From: Pyxicephalus adspersus | Lineage: Eukaryota > Chordata > Amphibia > Anura > Pyxicephalidae | Assembly (NCBI RefSeq): GCF_032062135.1 | Contig: NC_092861.1 | Location: forward strand, 139,441,964-139,505,963 | Length of the DNA: 64,000 nt | Direction of reading: 5' to 3' | In this document: positions 1 through 11,500 of the stretch, in pieces | Layout of the letters: each line of letters opens with the position of its first letter | Position numbering within the stretch: the first letter of the stretch is position 1 | Position numbers and translations under genes: made by a program | The notes under the pieces: model-generated | Databases searched by the model: none | Seen by the model: the letters and a program-made list of their open reading frames with translations, nothing else | Told to the model about the DNA's origin: nothing

Positions 1-660
1 GGGGGTAAGGACTTATGGGTAGGGTGAATGGGTATGAGGTTAGGAGAAGGGAATGTCTTACTGAGAGTGTATGGAAGGGGGAGGCTGTGTGGGTGACCAG
101 GGTTGGGTGAGATGTCACCAGAGAGTATCAGTAAAGTAAAAAGGTGCAGAAGTGCACACAGAAATAATGAGAGTGAAAAAGCAGAGAGACAATGAGTTAT
201 CAGACTGGGGAGTGCAGGAAGTAGTGCCAACAAAGAGAAAGCAGGGTGAATAATACATTATTACGGATAATTTCAAACCATAGGCATACAATAAACAATG
301 TGGCAAACTGAAGTCCAAGAGAAGCAGTCAAGTAATATGGGTTGAAGTGAGGCTTGTAAACTTGCTGACTTCCAGGAGTGGGATATGATGATTCAGTCAA
401 AGAGATGGTTTAATTAAATACCAGTTCAGAATGGCAGCAGCAGGGGATGTGTTGGAGTCCAGGGGGATAAATCAGTCCAAAGGCAGGAGATGGAGTGGTA
501 GAGTAAAATAGAATGTCCGAATCTATTCCAATTCCTGCGTCAGATCGCTGAATTTATTGCCATTGCAGTTATAATTTGGCACTTAAGATTTGGGCACGTC
601 ACTAGGGACCTAACTGACTTTGTCTGTTGTTTATAGAGAAGTGCTTTGGGCCCTTATTAT
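1..660. other. no gene seen; purine-rich start
   Basis: The first 240 bases are rich in G and A on this strand, mostly short imperfect GGGT/GAGA runs. I recognise no repeat or exon. Confidence 0.4.
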
Positions 661-667
661 GGATGGA

Positions 668-1040
668 CAGCATGGTGTTAGTCAGTTACTGTATAAAATC
701 CTCACTGTAAGTTAATCACAAACAAAGAAAAAAAAAATTCTTTACGAAGCCTAGACATTTATTAACTTCTGGAGCAAGTTGTGCTTTGGTATGCAAAAAA
801 CAAAAAAAAAAACAACTACAGAGTTTGTCTTGATCATTAAAGAGTTACAAGAGGCTGTAGAAGAGCTCAGTCCTTGAGATCACCCACAACCTCAGCTGTG
901 TTTAGCAAAAGATTTCTTCTGCAAGCCATGCAATCCACCCCCTAATCAAGCCTCCGTCCTGCACACGAGTGAGCAGGGAAGCCCCGCTCGTATCTAGGAG
1001 TTGTCCATATGTCGCATGTCCTTAACACGGACTGTCTGTA
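668..1040 (+). mobile_element. 5'-truncated copy of the CAGGTAGTCCCC MITE family
   Basis: Starts inside the element at TCAGTTACTGTATAAAATCC and runs to GTCCTTAACACGGACTGTCTGTA. It matches the full copy at 29692-30154 along its length, including TCCTGCACACGAGTGAGCAGG. Confidence 0.8.
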
Positions 1041-1424
1041 TTGTAGTAGATGGAATTAATCTTTTGTATCTAAATATTTTTTTTTACCATAATTCTAAAT
1101 CATCTGGGGAGTGTAAAAAAATGATATCCAATGAAGATTATTATTAGCAGCCCAAAGACTTCCATTGTTGGTCCGAATATTCTACAGTTCTGAACTTGGC
1201 AATACACCACTGATGATATCTTCTTATAATTTTTTTTTAAATATAGATTTTTAGGTGTCCAGGACATGGTCAGTAAAGTTGGAGGAACCAGTGCTGTGGG
1301 GAACCAGGCATTGAGGTGTGGGGGTTGTTTGCAGCAGAGACATACAAATTCTTTTCTGCAAAGAACGCTCATAGCACATACACAGAAAATGCTTTTGTGC
1401 AAACTTTTCCAAATCACATAGTAA

Positions 1425-1625
1425 GTCAGGCTGAAAAAAGACATACGGTAAGTCCATCAAGTTCAACCCCTAGGGAAATAAACATTTCCCTGATATAAAA
1501 CCCTATAGGACATAGTTGGTCCAGAGGAAAGCAAAAAAAGCCCTAGTACAATTTGCTCCAACAGGGGGAAAAATTCCTTCCTGATCCCAAGAGGCAATCG
1601 GATGTTCCCTGGATCAACAAAACAT
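1425..1625 (+). repeat. frog-type interspersed repeat fragment
   Basis: Contains CCATCAAGTTCAACCCCTAG, then AAAAATTCCTTCCTGATCCC and CCTGGATCAAC. I remember this combination as a common amphibian interspersed repeat; family not named. Confidence 0.5.
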
Positions 1626-1950
1626 GCAAAACATGAATTTTATGCACAGATTGTGAATTGTGTAATTTTTCATTAATCAGTATGCACATGTGCTGACATA
1701 TCATGGTTTATGGCCTGCTTTGATACTTGTTGAGTTAATCATTAGTTATAAGTAAAAAATAAATAAATAAAATAAAATTACTGGGAGGAACATTTGCAGG
1801 CAAATACCTAAATCCTAGTTCTAGTCTGAAATATACAATTGGGGTGGACATAGGGAAGTGCAAAGTATGTCCTGGACCCTCCTCAGCCAACAGGGCCCTC
1901 ATATGGACCCCAAGTCAGTTGGATGGGGGGGGGGGGTATTTATACCCCCC

Positions 1951-2010
1951 TATTTATATAGTATTTATGTAGCACCATCATATTATGCAGCGCTGTACAA
2001 AATCCATAGT
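1951..2010 (-). mobile_element. L2 3'-end fragment
   Basis: TTTATGTAGCACCATCATATTATGCAGCGCTGTACA is the reverse complement of the L2 3' tail seen elsewhere in the window. It is preceded by a poly-G run at 1926-1937. Confidence 0.6.
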
Positions 2011-2324
2011 CTGCAGATGTTATTTGAGAAGAAAGTGACACGCTTCCTTTAAATGTACAATCAGCTGGCTGAAACCATATGGATTAGGCCTGGTACACAT
2101 GCAACAATATTTATTTCCAATCCAATATCCAATAAAATGGTCAGGGAGAAGGCTATGACTGCTGAGAATAGAACAGGTTATTGATTGGTAATTTATTATT
2201 AATCATATAAGTTAGTATTGACACTAATGATTACTTTTTAAAATCTGTTTTTATCTACCGGTTCACTTTAACAGTTGTTTCCTCATTTCTAGCTTTTACC
2301 ATCCGTCTTTACCTTTGCCTCTTG

Positions 2325-2361
2325 TGACCTTTGTTCAGTAAACAAGCAGTGGTCTTTAAAA
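2325..2361 (+). promoter_or_regulatory. possible haao proximal promoter: DR1-like site, FOX site, TATA-like box
   Basis: TGACCTTTGTTCA at 2325-2337 reads on the other strand as TGAACA-A-AGGTCA, a DR1-type nuclear receptor site (HNF4/PPAR-like) with one good half. GTAAACA at 2338-2344 abuts it and is a FOXA-type core in reverse. A TTTAAA stretch near 2355 could serve as a TATA box, about 80 bases before the ATG. HAAO is a liver enzyme, so such sites make sense, but this is inference from motifs only. Confidence 0.35.
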
Positions 2362-2437
2362 TGCAAGGATTAGGGAAAACATTCCAATTTGATTCTATAC
2401 CGACTGTATACAACTATAAGGTGCTCTGTCCGCTGTC

Positions 2438-2520
2438 ATGGAGGTGCAGCCAATCAATGTAAACAAATGGATAGAGGAGAACAAAGCTAATTTCATACCT
2501 CCGGTGTGCAACAAGCTCAT
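2438..2520 (+). CDS. haao: haao exon 1 (residues 1-27 and two bases of Met28)
   Basis: ATG at 2438 sits in the context gtcATGG, with G at +4. The exon encodes the N-terminal helix region and ends with VCNKL plus AT of a split Met codon. The donor gtaagt follows at 2521. The 2,771-base intron 1 ends in tttgaag. Confidence 0.95.
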
Positions 2521-5500
2521 GTAAGTACATGAAATATAATATAACTGTGTGATCATTAAACATGGAGGTGTGCAGAAAAAATGTGTTGTGTACAAAAAAA
2601 TGGTTATGATTCTCAGTTATTTGGAAGGGGGGTATCATCAGCCTATGATTTATGGCTCTGATAGTGTAATGTGATTCTAGCTTGGGACTATTTGCACTGT
2701 GTGTGTGAATATGAATGCATTTGTAGCCATTTTATGAACTAATTAGCACTAATTAGTTTTAATACTAATTATTGCATGCCTTGGCACCACTTTTATATAT
2801 TGTATTGTTTTGTATTGTACATTTTGCATTGTACACACCTGTGTGTTTTTATACATTTTTCTTTTAGCACTTTGTCTCATTGTTAATAAAGTAAATATTC
2901 CTTGCATCAGATGAACACTAAAATGCACAATACATATAACACCATTCTTTGTTATAGAGACATGGGGTTTAAATAGTTGCATCAAATGCAGAAAGATTTT
3001 GTTACATTTACAATTACATTGCCATTCTGCACAGTATTATGTAACATACCTGGGATGGATGTCAAGGTTGATTGCCTGCATAGTGTACCAAGGACAGAAG
3101 AGTTCATTTACACCAAATCTCAGGGCCTTTGCTTTTATGGAATACTGCAAAAGCCTGGCATGAAAGGACCAGAGTACAATACTTATTGGTTTTGCATGGG
3201 CATACCTGTATGTTCTGCAAAGACAAGGGGCACTGACAAGCTATCTATATCAGTGGGCCCCAATCATTTGGAGCTTGCAGACCACTAATGTCACGAACTC
3301 CGGACCGTGATTGCGCGGGGAGCTTTGTGACATTATGATGCCAGAACCCACTCACCCTCCTATCGCAGGCTCAGACCTGAGTGGGTGGGTTGTGTCTCTG
3401 GACTGAGCCTGCGATGTGTACAGCAGACATGGTCCGCGGCTCTGGCCAGTGCGCCCCCCCAAGTTTGGGGATGGGCAGGCCAGAGCTGCGGCCCACCTGT
3501 CAGATGGCAAGGGTTTCGGGGACCCCTGATCTATATGATAGTATTGGGGTGACAACTCCTCTTTATTGAGACATCGGAGGTTTGTTAGACCCCTGGTGGC
3601 TCCCCTGCCTTCTACTCAAAGTGCTCAGAGCTCTTCCAGGTTCAGTACATAGTGGGAAGATCGGTGATGAGATTATTGCAGATCCTCTTCCTGCAGGTTG
3701 TTCTGAGTTTCTTTGCAGTAGAGGAAATGAAAACTAAGGAAAAGGAAAGGATGGATTATATGGGACAAATGTGTATCCTCATGGCCATACAGATATCACA
3801 GATCAGGATACCAAAAGACAAATACAGATCCTCAGACGCCACATTGACACTAATATTCCTTTATTTCTTATATATGAAAAGAAGTATTGCAATGTATTAA
3901 CATGCACCAATACAAGTCTGCTATGTATGCACTGTGAACTGGCACTAATAGGTATTTTCCTGTACAACACTTTTCAAAATATGGTTAAATGACCACATAT
4001 GGTAAAAGGCAAAGTTTTCATTTAAAACAGTATTTATATAGCCCCAACATATAATTCAGTACTGTACGTTAAATAGGGGTTTCAAATGACAGAGATACAG
4101 ACAGTGACACAGGAACAGGAGAAGACTCTGCCCAAAGAGCTTACAATCTAGGAGGTGGGGGAAGTAACACACAATAGGAGGGGAGATATGTAACCGTGGG
4201 AAGTAGTGAGTGTTTTATGAGACAGAAGAAGACAGGTAGGCAAGTTTGAAAAGATGGGTTTTGAGTGTTCTTTTAAATAAGCAGAAAGTAGGAGCAAGGT
4301 AAATAGGACGAGGAAGGCCATTCCAGAGAGTTGGGGCAGCTCTAGAAAAGTTTTCGAGCCGTGCGGGTGATGAGGTTATGAGTGAGGAAGTCATTAGTAG
4401 GTCATTGGAGGAGCGGAGAGAGCGGCAGGGGGAGTATTTTTCTATCAGGACAGAAAGGTAAGTAGGACAAGAACTGTGGAGGGATTTGAAGGCAAAGCAC
4501 AGGAGCTTGAATTTGATTCTAAGGTGAAATGGAAGCCAATGAAGAGAACTACAAAGAGATGCAGCAGAAGAGGAGCGGTGGGAAGGATGGATGAGTCTGG
4601 CTGCAGCATTCATAATAGATTGTACCGGAGAGAGTCGGCTTAGTGGAATACCAGAGAGGAGGAGGTTACAGTAGGGCTACAGGCCAGATTTTGGAGATGT
4701 TGCATAGGGGAAAGTGACAGGACCTGGAAATGTTCTGAATATGGGGGGTAAATAAGAGGGCAGATTTCACAGATCAAGATACCAAAGGACAGATACAATA
4801 AATCAAAGCCTCAGACGCCATATATTTCTTAAATATGAAAAGAAGCAGTGTAATGTATTTAAGCAAGACATTGCAGGGTGCATCCATAACAAGCACCAAC
4901 ACACCTCTGCTATGCATGCACTCTGATGCATGCGGAATCATAAAGATGGACCGATCTTACCATTGATACACAAAATATAATATATAATATAATACTTAAT
5001 AATTAGAATATATATTATTATTTTCTGTATCAATATTATGAATTTGTTTTTTTCCATGCTGTACAGGTCGGGTGCAGTTTTTTCTCATCATCCTGTATAT
5101 TATTCACACCTAATATACCTGAGAATCTCCACATGTAATTTGGGTATAATCACAATAAGGATAAAACATTGGCAATGGAATATATCACTGTATACTAATA
5201 ATGAGCTGCCGAGGATAGAAGGAACATTGCTAATTAGAGGAGAATTCCTCAGGTCGTATTTTTGTATTAATATTTTATATTTGTTTTGAAGGCATAATAA
5301 TCAGTTGAAGGTAATGTTTGTCGGAGGCCCAAACCAAAGGAAAGATTATCATATTGAGGAGGGAGAAGAGGTATCATTGTCTTATTACTTCTATAATAAC
5401 TTCTTATTATTTTGTTGCATGAAATGTTATTTTTTTGCTTTAAAGGGAAATTACAATCAATTGTATTCTACTTGTTTTTAACTGTAAACTTTGTAAAGAT

Positions 5501-8500
5501 TTTGGTTTTAAGACATTTTACATGAAGTGGATTCCCAGAGATCTACGAGGTAGCTAAACCAACAGCACAGCAAAGGAAGTGTCTGACTGAAAACTCAGTC
5601 TAAGGCTAGTTACACACGTTAGATGATTATCCGATTATTGCTTCAGGGCTAGTATCGGAGGAGAATCTGACGTGTGTACAGCAGCCTCCTGACCTAATCT
5701 ATAGATCCGTTCTTGTGGATGCATGAACAACTGCAATGAAAGTGAAGGGGAGTGAAGGCAGCGGGGTGCCACTCTGTCATTTTCCCCCTCCCCTCTCTAT
5801 AGAATAGAATGGTGCTGTATGTACAGCGCTCCTTCATGCATTTTTCAGTCCTTTGTCATTGGAAAGGATTGTGAAAGATCCTTTCCAACGACAAAAGTCT
5901 AATGTGTGCATGTAGCCTAAGGCAGCCAGTCAAGTTAAAGGAATCTCTAGGGAAAGATAGGAAAAAGGAAGGAAAAGAGAAGAAAGAAAAGAAGGAACAA
6001 TTGCAATGGCTCATTCTTTGCCACTTCTCTTTCCCATCCTTCTCAATAGAGGAATACCAAAAACATCTTGGAGTCTATTTATAAGGCGGTGAATTTGACA
6101 TTCCCTGAAATATTCCCTGATGGAGAAGCAATCACTGCCATCAAAACACACTGGACCTTGAAGATTCTCCACCAGTGAATAGCAGATCCACTGCTTTATA
6201 AATCAACCCCCTTGAGTGAAAAGGGTGCACACTAAACATTTTTACTAACATGCTATAAATGGGCTATACATATATATTCTGGGCTTCCTCCATAGCTGTT
6301 GCCGCTGTAAGATATATCGCTCAGTCCTGCTCTCGGGGTGAGGACCGCATAAATTATGCCTGTAATTCATTCGCAGGCTTTATTCATAAATACATTGTTA
6401 CAATATTATGGTTACAATGTATTTTAATTATTTTTTCACACGCATACCTAGTGATTGATCCAACATTGTTCCAATGATTAAAGTACTAATGGGATAAATG
6501 ACAAATATTATATATTATAATGGTTTGAGATTATACAGGATGAGCATACGGTTGCTTCCCAGGCATATATGGGCTGATATAATGTGATCAACATCAGGAC
6601 GTGTGTGAATTCCCTGGGCAATTTGCAGATCGGTTCCCTCTGGTGGTGATGAGTTTATATTGGTGCAGTAAGGTACTGGTGGGGGGCCAGTGCTCGGCAA
6701 GGGAGGTCCTGATCCATGGGACCCCTACTACTTCACTTTTGTTTGTATTCCCCACAGCTTTTAAACCTATATTGTTTATGATCCATATAAGGGATTGGAA
6801 GTTATTGGTAGCACATGAAGTGGCTCGGGCCTTTGGCCTGCAGCTGTAATGGCTGAGATCCTATTCCACTGACCAGCAGAGCTGAAAACTTTTAGGTGAA
6901 TTCAGTTCAAGCAGTGAAATAAATGCAGAAGTGCAGATTAATAATTAACAAAAACAGGGTAAGACAAGCATAAAAATTTTTATATTTTGGGCCTGATAAT
7001 TTATACATTTGGATAATTAGGTTTGTCCTGAAGCCGGAGTTCAGGAAAATAAAAATGAAGAATAATCAAATAATTTAATTATATATTAAACAGTAGATTA
7101 AGATGGGAAATTTCATTTGCTCTGATTAAGCAGCTTTGGTTCAGCTAAAAGATTCTTATGTGCTAATATTGAACAGGCAGGATTAAAGGGCAATACAAGG
7201 AGACAAGTTCAACAAGTGAGCTGAAAGCACTCTCCATGAAATGCGTAGTGTGGCCATCCCCAGGGAAATGCCCCTAATTTCTTTCCTTTCGAACGCTAAT
7301 GGCCATTTTAGACTTGCAGTGGCAAAGCACTCAGTGAGACTAAATACACACGCGCAATACTTGTCGTTGGAAAGGATCTTTCAAGATCCTTTCCAACAAC
7401 AAACAACTGAACGACGCATGTAGTGCTGTACATACAGCGCCATTCTGCTCTATGTAAAGGGGAGGGGGAGAATGATGGAGCGACACCGCGCTGCAATTTT
7501 TCCTCTTCAGTTGCATTCTGCAAATGACCAGGATGGTCATTTGGACGATTGACGAGCGCTGTAAACAAGCAAGATTCTTGTCCGATATCAGGCCTGAGCT
7601 GATTATCGGACCAGAACCATTGCACGTGTGTACGTAGCTGAAGTCATGCCCAGGTGGATAGCAAACTGTTGTTATGCCCCCAGGAGCAGCAAACCACTGA
7701 AGGTAAATGCATCTGCATGTATTGCATGTTGCAAATTTTATTCCAGAGGAGGAAAAGCAAACACATTGCGAGAAGCAACATATCGCTTCCATGAACTGTT
7801 CTGCAACCCCTCCATAATGCAACCACAACTGCATGCACAAAAGGGTTCATATTCCTATTCAGTTGAATGGGAGCAAGTGGGAGCAAGGTTAAGCCTCTGG
7901 TAATCCGCTGTGGTCAACTGAAAGTCTGAAATAGCCCTTACACTGCCATGACTGCTTACATGGATCTTCATTTTTCGAGGTGGTTTAAAGCCAAACCTCA
8001 ACCAAACTATTTTTTTTTGTTTTTATATAAAAAAAGAAAAGATTTAGGGCCTCTGTCAGGTTTCTTTTACCACTTGTGTCTGTATTGGAGAGGTTTTCCT
8101 TCAAACATTGTCGAGGTAAGAAGTAATGATAAATCCCTTAAACAGGGATGCAACCAAAAAGCAAAATCACATTTTCAGTTGTGCAGGTAATGGTCTGTAC
8201 CAGTGAGCTCCACACAACTCATTTCCTGTACAGGAAGGACAGGGAAAGGGTGACAAAAAAGTTTAACTTTTGTTGTAACTGCTTTATAGTATTACATAGT
8301 TTGTCCCAACTTCCCAACTGCACTATACCTTTTGTTAGACAGCTTGATCTAACTGTAAATTTGGGCTAAAATATTAATCAATGAATGGTTAGAGGATGGG
8401 GTTGATGTGGCAGCATCTGGCCAATGTTGTTGCCTTCACTATAGGGCAATGGAACTGCAGACATTGCATTTTTTCCAGTTTGCAGTGTAGAAGCAAGCAT

Positions 8501-11500
8501 GGCACGGTGATAACGCTAACACAGGATTGGTAGACTGTGGTTAGCATTGTCAGCCAAACTAACAAAGTGACCGAAAGAAACTGGCATTTCACTTTTAAAA
8601 AAATAATAAATCAAAAAACAGAATTAATATGAAATTTATTAAAACCAATTCATATTTATATTGTATAGAAATCTTAAAATTTATATTTTGGTCTTCTTTT
8701 TTAATATAGTACGTTCTCTTTTAGATGTACAGTTAGGTTAATTGGCTTTCCCTCAAAATTGGTGTGGTAAAGACATATGTCTATGGTAGGGACAGTGCTA
8801 AATAAATACTGGATAATAATATTAATGGTTAGTTTGCATGCAGCATGCTGACCAGAACTACAGGATGCTTTTCAGACTGTTTGTAGTTCTCTTATCAATT
8901 ATTCAGGTAACCCACTGCCCCAGCCATGTTCTGCTGATTGAGGAACTTTTACTAACCTTTGGAGGAACCCTGGAGCTTTTCAAACCTATAGTTGAGAATA
9001 TTGGTTTGACCAAAGACAACATTTTATGTGCTGGTGATCCCCTCGTGTGTATTATAAAATATACTAAGTCATCTTGTACTTATGTATTCTTTTTGTGGAA
9101 GAACAAGAAAGTACAAGAAAGTACTAGGAAGTACAAGAAGTTCTCTAACACTGTTTTTAGAACGAAACTGAAACTCAGAAGTTAGTGTAATCTTTCATTT
9201 TTCTGTTTCTAGTTATTTTACCAGGTGCAAGGAGACATGTGTCTGAAGATCATAGAGGACGGGGAACACAAAGACATCCACATACGAGAAGGAGAGGTAC
9301 AGCAGGCTAGCAGCAAAAATGTTTTAGATCATTAACAGGAAATATGTTATAGTTAAAGGTAAACCCTATCCTCAAATAAAAAATAAATATAGGACCACAG
9401 TGGTTTGTATAACAACCAAAAAAAAAACAATGAGAACTGGCTATTATATAACCAATCTACCTATTAATATATTCTATTCCAGCAGTTGCCAACCAAAGAA
9501 AATTTGGGTGGTCTGCGGCTCTGGCCGGTGCGCCCTAAAGTGGGGTCAGGAGGAGGACCCCGCTGGGGGGGCACACCGGCCAGAACAGCCGACTATGTCC
9601 CCTGAACAGATTGCAGGCTCGAGGAAGTGGGCGGGTTCTGGCATTAAATGTCACTATGGGCAAAGTTTCCTCCCCTTTGAGTGACTCCTGCCTCCCTGCA
9701 CATGCGCGGTCTGGAGCCGGTAAATTTAGGGGTCCGTGGATTCGAAAAGTTTGGCAACCACTGATCTATTCCATATATATATAGTGAGATGGGGAGCATA
9801 GATCCACATTCATGATAACATACATTACAACCCATATTTTAATGACAATTACTGCATTAGGCCTGGCTGACATTCAAGATTCCCATCATGCTTTTCAAAT
9901 CAGATTGAATTTTAAATTAGATTATGAGTGAAAATGACCAGGATAGAATGAATGAGCAGTGGTAACTACACTGAATCCCTTTTTCTGCCTCCCATGTCTG
10001 TCTTTGTAAAAGCCTCTTGATGTGGCAGTGGCTAAAAAAATAGTTTCAGGGAGTTCCATTCAGGCAGAGGTCAGCCTGAGCCAAACCAATGACTGTCTGC
10101 AGTAATCAGTTTACTGTAACTATATATTTTGTACTGGATGACTTTTCCTGTCTTTAAAAACCCATTTTCAGCAAAAAAAAAAAAAATTGAACATAAATAC
10201 CCTCTACCTCTGCTAACAGCAATTAAGATTAAACAGATCTCTAATTTTCCTTAATTATATCAAATTTCCCTTGGTAAGACGAATGCTGTTTTGGCGTCTC
10301 TCCCTTATGCGGCTTTGAAAAAAGCTGCAGACTAATGCGTCCCTCAACGATCCAACTTTCTGGAGAAATTAATGGAATGAGGGCAAGGAGACATTTCACT
10401 ATTTCACTCAAGGTTTTCTGGAAGTTTCCTACTCTTTGAAACTTACTGTATGGAATTTAAAGCTCAACTCCAAGTAAACATCTAAACCGGTGGATAAAAT
10501 AATATATAATGAGGGGCAAATAAACTAATTAGCAGTTTGTATTCTGCTCACCAAGGCATGTTCCTTGCTAGCACATGAGCCCTACAGATTGCCTTCTTGT
10601 GCTGCTTTTCCTTCTCACAATCTGTGTACTGCTATACAGTGGATTGCAAAAGGTTGACAGCAAGTCCAGAAAAGAAAACTTTACCTACAGTCTTATACAG
10701 GTAGTCCCCAGGTTACATATGAAAAAGGGACTGTAGGTTTGTTCTTAAGTTGAATTTGTATGTAAGTCGGAACAGGTACATTATTTTAATAAATGCAATT
10801 AGGACAGATGTTTGTCTCAACATATTATTAAGCAGTGTGGTGTCAGTTACTGTATAAAATCCTCACTGTGAGTTAATCACAAACAAAGCAAAAAATTAAA
10901 GCAGGAAAAAAAAAACTTATGGAGCCTAGACATTCATTAACTTCTGGAGTAAGCTGTGCTTTGTTATGCAAAAAGAGACAACTGCAGAGTTTGTGTTGGT
11001 TATTAAAGAGTTACAAGATGTTGCAGAACAGACTCTGCAAGTCATGTGAACCGCCCTCTCCGCTCATCAAGCCTTTGTCCTGCACACAATCGAGCAGGGA
11101 AGCCCTGTTCATATCTAGGAGTTGTTTGTATGTCGGATGTTCCTAACTCTTGGATAGGGATGAGCAAGAATGCCTCTGGCATTCTCGCAAAAATTTCCTC
11201 GAACTTCCAATAGGTCTGCAAAATTTCGGCAAACAGATTTCGTGAAACCATCAAAAGATTGAGGAAATCATTAGGATCCTCGGCACTCGAGGGTAATTAC
11301 CTCTACTGCCCAGGGATCGCAGTGGAACTGCAGATGAACTCTCAACGGGGAAACTCTACTGAGAGTTCATCTGCAGTTCCTCTGCAATCCCTAGGCACTA
11401 GAGGTTAATTCACCTATAGTGCCTCGGGATCGCAGTGGATTCTCAGGGCTGCAATCGTTCATGACAGTTCTCCAGAGCAGATAAGAATGATTATTGCAGA

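Noticed and set aside
7340..7840. 166-codon minus-strand open frame
   Set aside because: It runs through the ACACACGT MITE and its flank; the reading is Cys-rich noise.
8838..9185. 115-codon plus-strand open frame in HAAO intron 2
   Set aside because: It starts beside a SINE fragment, has no family resemblance, and ends just before the true exon 3.
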